Assembly: GCA_032821775.1 (NCBI GenBank)
Contig: JAVLRN010000016.1
Span: 372,001-436,000 of the forward strand
Direction: 5' to 3'
Source: Sanguinoderma infundibulare
Taxonomy: Eukaryota; Basidiomycota; Agaricomycetes; Polyporales; Polyporaceae
DNA: 64,000 bases
This document shows positions 10,906 through 21,265 of this stretch, in pieces. Numbering within the stretch: the stretch's first letter is position 1; each line of letters begins with the position of its first letter. The notes below the pieces were generated by a model. The model worked only from the letters and a program-made list of their open reading frames with translations, had not been told where the DNA came from and did no database searches. The translations under genes were made by a program, and so were the position numbers.

Positions 10906-12204
10906 TTAACGCTCACCGTGTCGTTGATTGGTAGGTAACGGCCGTCCGGAACACATCGGGACAATCACTGGCATTGAATAGGTGAATTCGGTCTTCCAGA
11001 CTTGTATAGAGAGCGAGGACTGACCTCTGCATAAATCACCCTCAACCTCATCGCTTTCCTGCGGACTAGCGGTCCACCAGTTCCCCCCGGGAGCGAAGCG
11101 CGGGTCATACACACCGTCGTGCCGCAGCCAATGCAGATATTGCGCGGCCAGGACGACAGGTCGCACGGAATGGTACTCCCAATCGACGACGCCGGTGACG
11201 GTTCCGTCGTTGCTCGCGAGCACGTTGGCCTCGTTGAGGTCGTCGTGGATCAAGATGCAGCGCCGATAGGTGTTGCGACGACAGCCGCTGGAGTATGGAG
11301 GCAGTTTCTCGGCGAGACGGTCTAGGCGAGCATTGGCGCAGGCATGTTGCTCTGGCGCGAGTTGTTGACCGCGTTTCGGGGGAATAAAACGAACGAGTGG
11401 GTCTTGCTGTTGTTTGCGCGGGTGGGCATGACGGATGCTCGGTTCGCTTTGGTGCGGTCTTGGTAGTGCGCCGGCGGCGTTCTTGGATGGTGACTTGGGC
11501 GGTCGCGCCATGAACTTGGCCTTCGCTTCGGGTTCCACGAGCTTCGCAGTCGGGTCCCGTCCAAGGGCCGCCGGGCCCTTCGCAATCATCAACTTCGCGA
11601 GCTTCCAGGCGAAGTCGTGCAGGAGCGAGGTCTTCTTGATCCACAGGAACGGCTCCGTAACGTAGACTCCAGAGCGGTCAAAGTAGCAGAGGCGCGCCAT
11701 GTCGTAGCAGACGTAGACAGAGAAACAGAAGGTGCGGTGCTGGAACTTGAAAACGTTCATGTGGTACTCGAGGAGCTGTCCAAGCGCGACTTTTCCCTCC
11801 TTCGAAAGCCTGATGAAGGGTGGCACGTCCCGCGTTGTGGTCTTCTGTTCGGCGGTCGACTCGGCGCCGCCCTCGGCCCCCGCAGCTGCTCTGGCGTTCG
11901 TTGCTTCGGGGGCGTTCCGCACGGTGGCCTCGCCAGCTTCTCCTCCAGCCTCTGCCGCGACGCCACCGCTTTCCTCATCCTCGTCCGCATGTCCTTGCTC
12001 CTCTTGATCCGCGCCCTCCGTTGCGGCCTCTGTAGCCTTCTCCGAAGCCCGAACGGCATCTTTCGCTGATCGGGAAGCACCAGGAGCCGGAGCCGCAAAC
12101 TTACGCTTGTATCCTCTCGGCTTGGTCCGAGGGTGGGATAGAGAATGCGGTGGGGATAGGTTCGAGGTGACGAGGACAACGGGATGGGATGGTCCTTGTC
12201 TCAA
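10906..12204 (-). CDS. Chimeric frame: FunK1 kinase fragment fused to APH-type phosphotransferase end
   Basis: The minus-strand frame is open for 432 codons. About 12128-11505 matches the FunK1 genes of this window (TKPRGYKRKF, the Ala/Glu linker, VCYDMARLCYFDRSGVYVTE, to AKFMA). The FunK1 part then ends exactly and about 60 residues of basic, Pro-rich sequence lead to a different kinase-fold family: LIHDDLNEANVL (the HxDxxxxN catalytic loop of aminoglycoside/choline phosphotransferases, about 11251-11220), VVDWEYHSVRPVVLAAQYLHWL and YDPRFA..GNWW. The FunK1 catalytic motifs are absent, so the APH loop takes their place. There is no ATG at the start of the frame; the first in-frame ATG (11760) gives 284 codons. 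The last ~45 codons may be intron and 3' sequence. It may be a pseudogene or a young fusion. Confidence 0.7.
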   Translation of the reverse strand: MRQGPSHPVVLVTSNLSPPHSLSHPRTKPRGYKRKFAAPAPGASRSAKDAVRASEKATEAATEGADQEEQGHADEDEESGGVAAEAGGEAGEATVRNAPEATNARAAAGAEGGAESTAEQKTTTRDVPPFIRLSKEGKVALGQLLEYHMNVFKFQHRTFCFSVYVCYDMARLCYFDRSGVYVTEPFLWIKKTSLLHDFAWKLAKLMIAKGPAALGRDPTAKLVEPEAKAKFMARPPKSPSKNAAGALPRPHQSEPSIRHAHPRKQQQDPLVRFIPPKRGQQLAPEQHACANARLDRLAEKLPPYSSGCRRNTYRRCILIHDDLNEANVLASNDGTVTGVVDWEYHSVRPVVLAAQYLHWLRHDGVYDPRFAPGGNWWTASPQESDEVEGDLCRGQSSLSIQVWKTEFTYSMPVIVPMCSGRPLPTNQRHGER

Positions 12205-12929
12205 GGCCGCGTCTGTGTCGAGCCCGGTTCGAGTTCGAGTGGCGCTCCGCCGTGCTCACTGATTGATCACTGGCTGTAGTGGGCGTGGGGTGGTGTTGGT
12301 TGCGACGCGACGCGATTGGTGGGGTTTCTTCGTCTGAGCCAGGAATGGGGCGGAACTTTTTACGGACGGTGAAGTCGCTGCAGCGCTGGAAACAGGACGT
12401 AGATTAATAGCATGTTGCAGATAGCGTATAGAACGTACTCCGGGGCACGTAGCAGAGGTGATATATCCGAAAACGTAGTCAGAAGAAAAAGGGAAAGTGA
12501 AGGAGGCAGCACGAGCACATGTCAAGTGCGGTCGAGGCAACAAGGAGCATCAAGGAGTCAAGCTTCAAGTCTAGAGCAACCATCATGTCGGCAGACGTGT
12601 CCGAGGGCGGGCGAGGCCAGGCGATGGACGAGAGAGAGAGAGCGAGTCGGAGCGGGAGACAGAGACAGAGACAGAGACAGAGACAGAGCTCGAGTGTGAA
12701 GGGCCCACCACGCGTCATGTCACACGGGCCGGCATCGGCCGCAGCCACTGTCCACGCGCATCTTGGCCTCGGACAGCCAACAGCGACCATCCGGGTGACC
12801 ACATGGAGTTCACAAGTCCATTGCCGCCACGCCGAGGACGATCGAGTCAGGGAAGACGTCCAGCACCGCAGAAAAAGCTTTGGCTCGAGGTCGCTCGAGC
12901 CTGGCCCAGCACTACCACCCACACTCACG
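12205..12929. other. Upstream region of pyridoxal kinase
   Basis: No gene recognised. Open frames here lack family features. It should hold the pyridoxal kinase promoter; no clear TATA box was seen. A hexanucleotide repeat lies at 12655-12689. Confidence 0.5.
12655..12689. repeat. GACAGA microsatellite
   Basis: About six perfect tandem GACAGA units lie roughly 240 bp upstream of the pyridoxal kinase start. Confidence 0.9.
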
Positions 12930-14617
12930 ATGACGACGAGGAATCAGAGCGGCGGCCGCATCCTCAGCATCCAGTCCCATGTTGCCTACGGCTATGTCGG
13001 TGGAAAGGCTGCTGTATTCCCGCTCCAGTGCCTCGGATATGATGTTGACGTGAGTGGTCCCAGTCTTTCATTGCTGCCGTCATCTTCCACTCCAGGCCAG
13101 AGATCGAAGCGCTTCCTAACTTCGGGGTGCATAGGTGGTGAACACAGTCAATTTCTCCAACCATTCTGGTGAGTTGATCGTCTTCGAGAGTATTCAGAGA
13201 GCTGACGACAGCTTGCAGGTTATGGCCACTTCGGCGGATCTAGAGCATCCGCAGAAGAACTCTCGCGGATCTTCGAAATCATGGAGCAGAATGAGCTACT
13301 AATACCCGAGAGACTGCTCACAGGTCCGACTTACCTTTCCAAGTATGCAATTGCCTCTCACGCCCCTGGAATATAGGTTATGTGCCTGGTGCTCAGGCAA
13401 CATCAGCGGTCACCGCGTTGGCTGAAAGGCTTCGAGAACGTCGTCCAGAGCTCATATACCTCCTAGATCGTATGTGCTCAAATTTTCTTGATGTTCACGA
13501 AGCTTGACGACATCCTCAGCCGTTTTGGGAGATTCTGGACGACTATACGTTTCCCCGGAGGTCGTGCCAATATACCGCAATACTCTTCGATTAGCCACCA
13601 TTATCACGCCTAACTGGTTTGAGGTCGAGTACGTCTGAATATTCCCCAGGGAACTGCTAGCCTTGTAACTAGCTGTATTGAGACCCGGCCTAAAAACGCA
13701 AAGGAGACGGTGGACAGGAAGGTATCGCGAGGACCGGAACTAGGATTGTAACAGGAAGCCATTTCTGGTCCTGTTACAAGGCTGTTCCGGCCAGCGATAT
13801 CTGCCATTGCCCGTCGTGAAGGCACGTCGCGCTTAACGGCCGAGCACGATTCGGAGGCCCATTTTGACAGTTAGACCTAAAGGATGGCCTCTGTGTGGTT
13901 CTGTCTCGTTCTCTTCCCCGTCTTGGACCACGCACGCGAGGGCCTCCCTTAACGGCTGGTGACAAGATTAGGGTGTGAGACTTTACACTGTTCTGACTAT
14001 ACTGCAGGGTCCTTACAGACACCAAACTCACCGACGCCGCCTCCCTCCGGCAAGCCATCCGAACCCTTCATGAAACATACCACGTTCCCCACGTAGTCGT
14101 CAGCTCCATACCCCTCAAGGCCTGGCTTCTCGATCTCCTTCCCCCACACCTCCGTCCAGCCACCTCCGCCTCCGACTTCCTCGCCTGCATCGCGTCCTCT
14201 CGACAAGGTCCCGACGTTGCCGTCTACGCCATCACCTTTCCATGCCTCCCAGGCTACTTCTCCGGTGTCGGCGACCTCTTCTCCGCCCTCGTCCTCGCGC
14301 ACTTCGACGAACGCAAAGCCCAACCGACGGCATCCAGCGACAAGTCGGACTCGGAGACACCGTTGTCACGCGCGGTGTCGCGCGCGGTGAGCAAGACGCA
14401 CGCGATGCTCGTGCTCACCCATGAGGCTGCGGCCATGCTCCCCGAGGACGAGCGGACGGCGACGGACGAGGAGGCGGACGCTCGCGAGCCAATGCGGAAG
14501 ATCAGGCGGATGCGCGGCCGCGAGCTGCGCTTGATCCAGGGACAGGACATCATTCGAGGTACGCAGCCTGTAGAGCATAGAACGCTGCAACTTTGGGATG
14601 GGTTCTGGGGAGCGTAG
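12930..14617 (+). CDS. Pyridoxal kinase, complete gene (copy A2)
   Basis: Six exons (12930-13049, 13135-13168, 13219-13323, 13377-13469, 13520-13628, 14008-14617) join to 356 codons plus stop. The enzyme makes pyridoxal 5'-phosphate in the B6 salvage pathway. Recognisable motifs in order: [23 protein letters not shown] at the N-terminus, [56 protein letters not shown], and [14 protein letters not shown] with the catalytic Asp. Introns 1-4 are about 50-85 bp, but intron 5 is 379 bp and carries a hairpin-containing insert. A long acidic loop ([17 protein letters not shown]) follows the catalytic motif. The 3' end could instead splice at GTACGC (about 14560) into repeat R; the read-through stop at 14617 was chosen as simpler. 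Confidence 0.88.
13629..14007 (+). repeat. Oversized intron 5 with hairpin insert
   Basis: The intron begins GTACGTCTG and ends CTGACTATACTGCAG; about 310 bases inside appear to be an insert shared with copy A1. It contains a perfect 11-bp inverted repeat at 13746-13756 and 13769-13779. No coding frame and no clear target-site duplication were seen. Confidence 0.6.
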
Positions 14618-14738
14618 AAGTTCAAGGACCGCAATATTACTTTGCACATAATTGGTGTTCAGTGGTTGGCGATGTACCTGATGTCAAACGTGCAACGAGC
14701 TACAACGAGCCATACCTCCTTTAAGTCTGGCTTTTGTG
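14601..14738 (+). repeat. Dispersed repeat R, copy 3
   Basis: Third copy of the sequence at 913-1050 and 3501-3655, in the same position behind pyridoxal kinase as copy 1. Confidence 0.7.
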
Positions 14739-15013
14739 CCACCACTAGCAAAAACGGTAATAGACACTGCCAGATGCACTCAGCGCTGACCCCCGAGGAC
14801 AGCGACCCACCCACACAATCCCCCTAATCTCCTCTCTCTCATCGACGACTAGAGCAACACAGGTCCCCCTCATCCTCCTCCTCCCCACCTCCTGACAACT
14901 TCACAGTTCTTGAACAGCCCCGCCGAATTCAAGCTGGACCTGCTGTACGCTTGTCTCGACTATGACATCAACAAGCTTGCTTCAATCGGAGGGGACGGGT
15001 TTCTCCCGGCATC

Positions 15014-15253
15014 ATGGTCGTCCAGCGTGCCAACTCGATCTCGGAGACTTCGCTCTCTAGCGATGATGTAGTCATCGGCTTCAAGACCAGAGCCATCTAC
15101 GAGCAAACGTTGGACATGCTCACCAGGCTCTCGCGCGACAGGTTTCTGGAGATGTACGATCGATCCGAGAGTATGCGCCCTCGGGGAGCAGGCATAGCAG
15201 CTTTCCTGTTCGAAGGTCTTTACCTGCGAAACCAAGAAGGCCGGGCAGAGTAG
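15014..15253 (+). CDS. Small hypothetical frame, 79 aa (copy A2)
   Basis: The predicted protein is the same as at 1326-1565. The protein family is not recognised. Identity at the protein level may simply reflect how recent the duplication is, since flanking non-coding sequence is also nearly unchanged. Confidence 0.3.
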   Translation: MVVQRANSISETSLSSDDVVIGFKTRAIYEQTLDMLTRLSRDRFLEMYDRSESMRPRGAGIAAFLFEGLYLRNQEGRAE

Positions 15254-15360
15254 TTGCCCCGGCTCGACGATGTGCTCTTATAACTCTTCTCTTATCTGGC
15301 ACTCATATCTCCGAGTTAAGCACTGATGCGGGTATCTTCGGTATTGGCAAAGAAGAGGGA

Positions 15361-15844
15361 CATCAGAAATTCCCAGGAGTTCTGACAGGTCTGTCACAGA
15401 TGTTTCAGAGGTTTTCAGAGGTTTTCAGATCAATTCAGACCCATTTCAGACACGCCAGAGGTCAGAGGTCAGATGTGGAAAACCCCCCTGTCAGACATTT
15501 TGAAAGGGACACTCACAGTGCAGCGAAAGGTCCGACAAGACCCACAATGGCTCGGCCCGGGATGCCCCCTGCAAACACCCTCCGACGACGAAACCGGTGC
15601 ACGACGGGCGCCATCGTCGGCAATGCTGGTCATCGCCGTGCATCAATGTGCGAGCACTGACACGCTCTTCAGTCGCCGCGCGCTCCCAAACGGTTGCGCA
15701 AGAATAATAATACCTTCCGAACCGCAAACCTTGGCGCTGCGAAGGGTGGGTGGCCAACGGTAGGTTCATGTCTGTGTTTTCAGCCTCTTAGGCGCCCTAA
15801 GCGCCAGATATCCAGGCTTTCAGAACTCGTGTGAATTACTGATG
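15361..15844. mobile_element. Non-autonomous DNA element (MITE-like), 484 bp, with terminal inverted repeats
   Basis: The element starts CATCAGAAATTC and its other end, read on the minus strand, starts CATCAGTAATTC; 22 of the first 25 bases match. It interrupts sequence that is continuous in the empty site at 1669-1672 of copy A1, which defines its ends. Flanks suggest at most a very short (GA) target duplication. Several TTTCAGAGG- and CAGAGGTCAG-like subterminal repeats lie inside the left end. It encodes no transposase. Superfamily not determined; the subterminal repeats are hAT-like but an 8-bp target duplication is not evident. Confidence 0.85.
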
Positions 15845-16392
15845 CGAGGAGTGCTGCTTCGGAGAAACCTCGTGCCGTGCTGGCGTGGACTCAGGCTTCG
15901 GTGGTTAAACGCTGAGGGACCGATTCCAGGGAGTCTACTGGGAAGAGTTCGTGCTGAGAAACGTTGACCCAGTAATATCTGTATTTCACGAATATCATAG
16001 ACCAAGACACACCCGCTTCAAGTCCACGGAATGTTGCACGAGCTATTCCGTTGCGCTTTAGCGGCCGAATGGGCGCTTGTCACCCATCCTTTCCTAATCG
16101 GGTAGCTGTGTTGAACTCCGCCGTCCACGCGCCGCATGTTCCAATTTGCAACCAACCGCCAACATCATGATACTCCTTCCCCGTCAGGCTTCCTTGTTCA
16201 CAGGGATCTTTGTCGTATTGTATTGTGAGCCATATTTGGAAGGACTTGCTTGCACAGAAACTGACTCACGTCGTGCCCAGGTCGCCGTGTGGCCAAATCA
16301 CCGACGGGACTGAGCCACCTTCCGTAGCTCCAGGCGTATGCCGTTCTGGCGCACAAAAGAACAGTCGGAGTTTGTAAACACCTCCTCGTGCG

Positions 16393-16400
16393 TATAAAAA
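16393..16400 (+). promoter_or_regulatory. TATA box of FunK1 copy A2
   Basis: TATAAAAA lies 107 bp upstream of the ATG at 16500, a plausible promoter-start spacing. It is the same box as in copy A1, placed next to coding sequence by a deletion of about 263 bp relative to the longer copy. Confidence 0.6.
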
Positions 16401-16499
16401 GCCGAAGCATTCCATAATTTGATACACTCCTTCTGTCTACAACAATTGCGTTCGAACCGAGGCAAGGAACTCGCGACTCTCCTCACCGACGAGTGCGGT

Positions 16500-19400
16500 A
16501 TGGGTCCACGCTTCCATCTGCTCGGCGATGAGCTCTTCTCCGAGTTGTTCTCTACCCCCGGCCCCAGTGAAAAGGAGCGCGAGAAGTTCAAGGAGCCGGA
16601 GCTCTCTGAGGGCGTGGCAAAGCGTGCGATTTATCCAGAACTGGTGCGTTGCTCCGATCGCTAACCGCTCCTACATACCCATCTAATCGAGACTGTGGCT
16701 GCCTAGGCCAAGGTCGTCCAGTCCGTCTTGGACGCCGCGGGGTGCAACGACCTGCACTTCATGGATACTGCGAACCACAAGGCCAAGGACGGCAATTCGG
16801 GCAAGAAGCATACGTTTAACGACGGCGGGATCTACACGAAATCCTCCTTGGCATGCGCGGCGACCGACTTCACCGCCGACGATCGCAAGAAGAGCCGCAT
16901 GAAAGCGTCGGACCTGAAGAAGCGTGCTCTCGGGCGTCGGTCCTGGTTCTGGATTGACGTTCCATTCGAGGCTACAGGCGCGGACCAGCGCTCTGCATTC
17001 TATTTCAAGACCAAGCCGAGAGGATACAAGCGTAAGTTTGCGGCTTCGGCTCCTGGTGCTTCCCGATCAGCGAAAGATGCTGGTCAGGCTTCGGAGAAGG
17101 CTACAGAGGCCGCAACGGAGGGCGCGGATCAAGAGGAGCAAGGACGTGCGGACGAGGATGAGGAAAGCGGTGGCGTCGCGGCAGAGGCTGGAGGAGAAGC
17201 TGGTGAGGTCGTCGTGCGGGACGCCCCCGAAGCAACGAACGCCAGAGCAGCTGCGGGCGCTGAGGGCGGCGCCAAGTCGACGGCCGAACAGAAGACCACA
17301 ACGCGGGACGTGCCACCCTTCATCAGGCTTTCGAAGGAGGGAGAAGTCGCACTTGGACAATTCCTCGAGTACCACATGAACGTCTTCAAATTCCAGCACC
17401 GCACCTTTTGCTTCTCTGTCTACGTCTGCTACGACATGGCGCGCCTCTGCTACTTTGACCGCTCTGGAGTCTACGTTACGGAGCCGTTCCTGTGGATCAA
17501 GAAGACGTCGCTCCTGCACGACTTCGTCTGGAAGCTCGCGAAGTTGATGATAGCGAAGGGCCCGGCGGCCCTTGGACGGGACCCGACTGCGAAGCTCGCG
17601 GAACCCGAAGCGAAGGCCAAGTTCATGGCGCTCAAGGACGACACCACGCTTGAGGCGCACATTCAAGAGGGTTTCAACAAGGCGACTGCGGACAACTCTC
17701 CGATCTACGAACTCGAGGTCCATCCCGGAGCGCCGTCGCAGGACGAGTGGTTCCCCAACGAGGCCTTCCCCCCGCCAGAGGGGTTCGGCAGACTTCCGAC
17801 GAGCGACCCCCACCCCGACCCGTCACAGTGCGCGGATCAGTCCCCGCCGTCGTCATCCAACCATCCTCTGCCATCATCGCCACCCAATCCCGACCCTCCC
17901 GTCCGCCGATTCCTTGTCGGGCGACCCCACTTCTCTGCCGACTCGCTCATCGGCCGATGCACTACCGGGTTCTACGCTCTCGACGTCACAGACGCCGACG
18001 AGGAGAAGTGGCGTGTCTGCTTCCTCAAAGACTCGTGGCGCCCCTTCGTTCCATATCGCACCCGCCCCGAGCACCTCGTCTATCAGCGACTCTACCAGCA
18101 TGGCGTCACTCCTGCCCAGGGCATCGCGACATTGATCTGTGGCGGCGACGTTGGCGGTCATAGGGCTCAAATGACTAGGGTGCAGGACCACTTGCCAGAG
18201 ACTAAACGGCCGGTCCCTCGTGTCCACTATCGGCTCGTCGTCGAAGAGATCGGCATGCGCCTACAAGACTTCCGTAACTTCCCAGAGCTGTCGCGAATAT
18301 TCTCGGATGCGATGAAAGGTACGCAGTTAGTACCAATTGAATGTGTCATCACATACGCTTACCGTGAATTTTAGCCCATTACAAAGCTTGGAACTCGGCA
18401 AAGGTTCTTCATCGCGACATCAGTGTGGGCAACATCATGATTCGCAGCAAACAGGGCAACAAGCATCGGGGTTTCCTCATTGACTGGGATTTGTCCCGTT
18501 TGGCCTGTGAACTGGCGATCGGGCCAGTCAAACCCGATCGCACGGTATGTTCCCCTTCTATCGATTGTGGGTTGAACGCGTCTCGCTCACGCATTCATTC
18601 AGGGTACATGGCAGTTCCGTTCCGCCTTGTCCCTCCTATACCCATATAAACCATACCGGGACACCGACGATATCGAATCCTTCGTCCATGCGTACATCTA
18701 CCTCGTCCTCCGGTTTCATATCGTCGAGTTACACTCTCTTCAAGAACTCATCATGACGCTGTTCGATGGCGTGTCATTGATCAACGGTATCAAGGTCGGC
18801 GGTGATAGGAAGCTCGCATTCTTCCAAGCAGGCGCTAACCTACCCTTCACCATTCCTCTCAATCCCGGCCTCGAGGACCTCGTCCGAAAACTCGTCGTGA
18901 CATGTGCCGACACGTACGACAGCATCGACTTAGTTGAGATGGAACGTCGCTACGGCTTCGGACTTGACGAATCCGACGACGACAAGGATCCTCAGCCTGC
19001 TCCTTCGGACCCCCATGATGACGTCGATTCGGACGACGATGGCATCCCCTGCGCCGACGCGTTCGACCCGGCTTTCGTCAAGGTAAGCCTGAGTTCTCGC
19101 CGGAAGTCAGCGCCGGGCACAGATCCTTGCGTCCTGCAAGGATCCATGTCGACGCACGGCCAGCTGATACGTTACTTTAGGCAACATTCACGTTCTGAGG
19201 CTATCGGCGACAAAGCAAGCGATCAGGTCGTGGCGAGGATGCACGAGATCGTCTACAAACCCTCCATCGGCCCCGAGAATCACCGCATCGGCACTATCTC
19301 TTCCACTGGAACCTACCTGTCGTCTGATCCTATCATCTCCCGCTCGAATCAGGGCTCGAAAGTCGCGACCGGCTCATCCGACGAGGACGAGATGCCAGTC

Positions 19401-19721
19401 CCAGACGGAGAGGACCTTGACATGGAGGAGATGTCTCCCCTTCAAATTCCTATGCTCCACACCGACCTCGGGTTCTCGTCTCCCGAGCCTGGTCCGTCTC
19501 GCCACGCTGCTCGCAAGGATGCTGACGTTCCCGACTTCGACTTGGATCACCTCGCTGTCTCTGCTCCCGCCGCATCGTCCTCTCCGGCCCCTTCCGTCGG
19601 AACACGGAACTTGAGGAAGCGGAAGCAGAAGGACGCTGGCCCGAGCAACGGTAGCGATCGTGACGAGGGCCCCTCGTTGACCAAGCCGAAGGCTAAGCGT
19701 CAAAGGAAGGCTAAATCGTGA
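16500..19721 (+). CDS. FunK1-type fungal protein kinase, complete but N-terminally shortened (copy A2)
   Basis: Four exons (16500-16643, 16707-18318, 18375-18544, 18603-19721) join to 1,014 codons plus stop. FunK1 proteins are a kinase family expanded in mushroom-forming fungi; substrates are unknown. The N-terminal half has the SLACAATDF and WFWIDVPFEA segments and an Ala/Glu/Gly-rich linker; the catalytic part shows VLHRDISVGNIMI (catalytic loop HRD..N), FLIDWDLSRLACEL (DWD in place of DFG) and GTWQFRSALSLLYPYKPYRDTDDIESF. The C-terminal tail is acidic then Lys/Arg-rich (KAKRQRKAK), possibly a nuclear localisation signal. The start is the first in-frame ATG; about 90 residues of the copy at 36619-33060 are missing because of a 5' deletion and a frame break upstream. 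Otherwise no lesion is seen. Confidence 0.88.
17035..17295 (+). repeat. Coding low-complexity Ala/Glu/Gly linker in FunK1
   Basis: This encodes a run of Ala, Glu and Gly with GADQEEQGRADEDEESGG-type sequence. It is present in all four closely related FunK1 copies of the window and breaks the kinase family's conserved sequence, so it is probably a disordered linker. Confidence 0.6.
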
Positions 19722-21179
19722 AGCGTCTCGAGCGTGGCGGTGCGCGCGATTTCTCGTTTCCTCGTTGGCGGATGGTGTACGGAAGCTTCCTCTTCTCGCC
19801 GATCCTTTACGTTTACTCTTCGTGTAGACCATCGCAACTTGCTTTGTATATCACGTGTCAATCAACCTCGAATATAGTGTATTTGCACCACCGTCATTGG
19901 TATTGATAGCATCGAAGCTGCCCGTCGCGCACTTTGATGACGATGGCCTTCCGTGGATCCAAAACGGATGTTATGATGCCCCGGTTCAGGCTCATTACTG
20001 CTTGTGGATCATTTACCAATTCCTTGGGCCAACCATCGAAAGTGCCAGAGCTTAACCACCACCCAGAGACTGAGCTTGTTTGACGACAGCCTCGTCTGCC
20101 TTCCTAATTATGACGTTGCCGCTTTGGGTATCGACGAGTTTGAAGTGGGTCGTTACTAGCAGTGTGCGCAGGTCGACACACAATGACGCGACGTACTTAC
20201 TAGAAGTGAACATCAATCGCGTCAATACTGCAGAACCCCTCCACTGAGTCAAGGCAGCATATTTTTGCGGGAAGGAGTTTGCGCCGATGGCTTCAAGACT
20301 GCGGGGAGGGCCGCATGTCATCATGGGATTAACGTCCACGACGGCTTTGCTCTCTGTACTTTTCTCTCTTACTTGTTCTAATCTCTGCCGCGGTCTTGGC
20401 TTATCCGTTGATGGAGGGGGCGGACAAAGTACCCAGATCCTGGAAGGTCGCAAACGTCCGCAAGGGTTCTGGTACCTTAAAGCAAGCCCCTCCGAGTGGG
20501 CCAAAGGCTTGCGCGGAGCACGAGATCTCGTTCGGAGCTAACGCTGGTGAGCCCCTCCGCGTGCGGCGCTTCGAACTCCGCTAGCAACTTTCTACTCCGC
20601 AGGGTACGGCATTCGACTGGATTTCAGCCTCATCGTGGCACTGCCAACCCCCTGACATATAGCAACATCCCAATGGTTTCCCAATTCTTATCGTCTTTTT
20701 CTTCGGTGTACTTCCTTGGGGAATCAATACGCGCGCGCGAGCTGTCCCAAACGGCAAAATTAGGCACTGGCTCACTTCCCTCCACCGCTTTGCTTGCGCT
20801 AACGCCAATATTATAATCCTAGGCGACATCTTTCTGCGGCCAAGTCTTGATTATGGCATTATGGTTAACGCGGAGTGATGTGGCGCGGCCTAGCCTGTGC
20901 TTCATACTCTGCGCATTAGGGCGGTCTCTACCTGCGGTCTGGTCGCAGCCGCTGTTGTCGGAGGAATACTGACGCTCGCCTCCAAATCATTACGGTGTTC
21001 GAGACCTTACGCGTCTCCGGATATTTTTGGAGCCGCTAAGGTCGCATCGGTCACAATTCCGATTTATGAACGCTGAAGAGTTCACAGTGCTTCTGCGGAG
21101 GACACGGAGCTATGCTCGCCCCACTGGAGCTGCTTCACGCGCCGTAATCGTGAATCAAACTTTGAGCTTCTCTCTCCGA
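19722..21179. other. Intergenic region with FunK1 3'-flank repeat
   Basis: About 19915-20220 is present in inverted orientation at 32195-32610, and in both places it lies just downstream of a FunK1 gene, so it is part of the ancestral FunK1 3' flank. The minus-strand frame 20504-20052 (ending VVKQAQSLGGG) overlaps it, but the other copy is broken, so it is not called. 20600-21179 shows nothing recognisable. Confidence 0.5.
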
Positions 21180-21186
21180 TATAAAG
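21180..21186 (+). promoter_or_regulatory. TATA box of the DUF6533 gene
   Basis: TATAAAG lies 86 bp upstream of the ATG at 21266. Confidence 0.55.
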
Positions 21187-21265
21187 CAGAGCAGCGAGCC
21201 GTGGACTCCACCATCTTCCTGCCCTCATCTCGTTCTCGCTCAGACGACCCTGCAAGAGAAAAACC

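Larger units (their letters stand above)
14739..16392. other. Block A2 spacer
   Basis: It is nearly identical to 1051-2211 apart from the inserted element at 15361-15844 and a few small indels. It carries the small frame at 15014-15253 and FunK1 5'-flank sequence at about 15990-16390. Confidence 0.6.

Noticed and set aside
20052..20504. Minus-strand frame ending VVKQAQSLGGG
   Set aside because: It overlaps the FunK1 3'-flank repeat, and the second copy at 32195-32610 is broken by stops, so coding is not supported.
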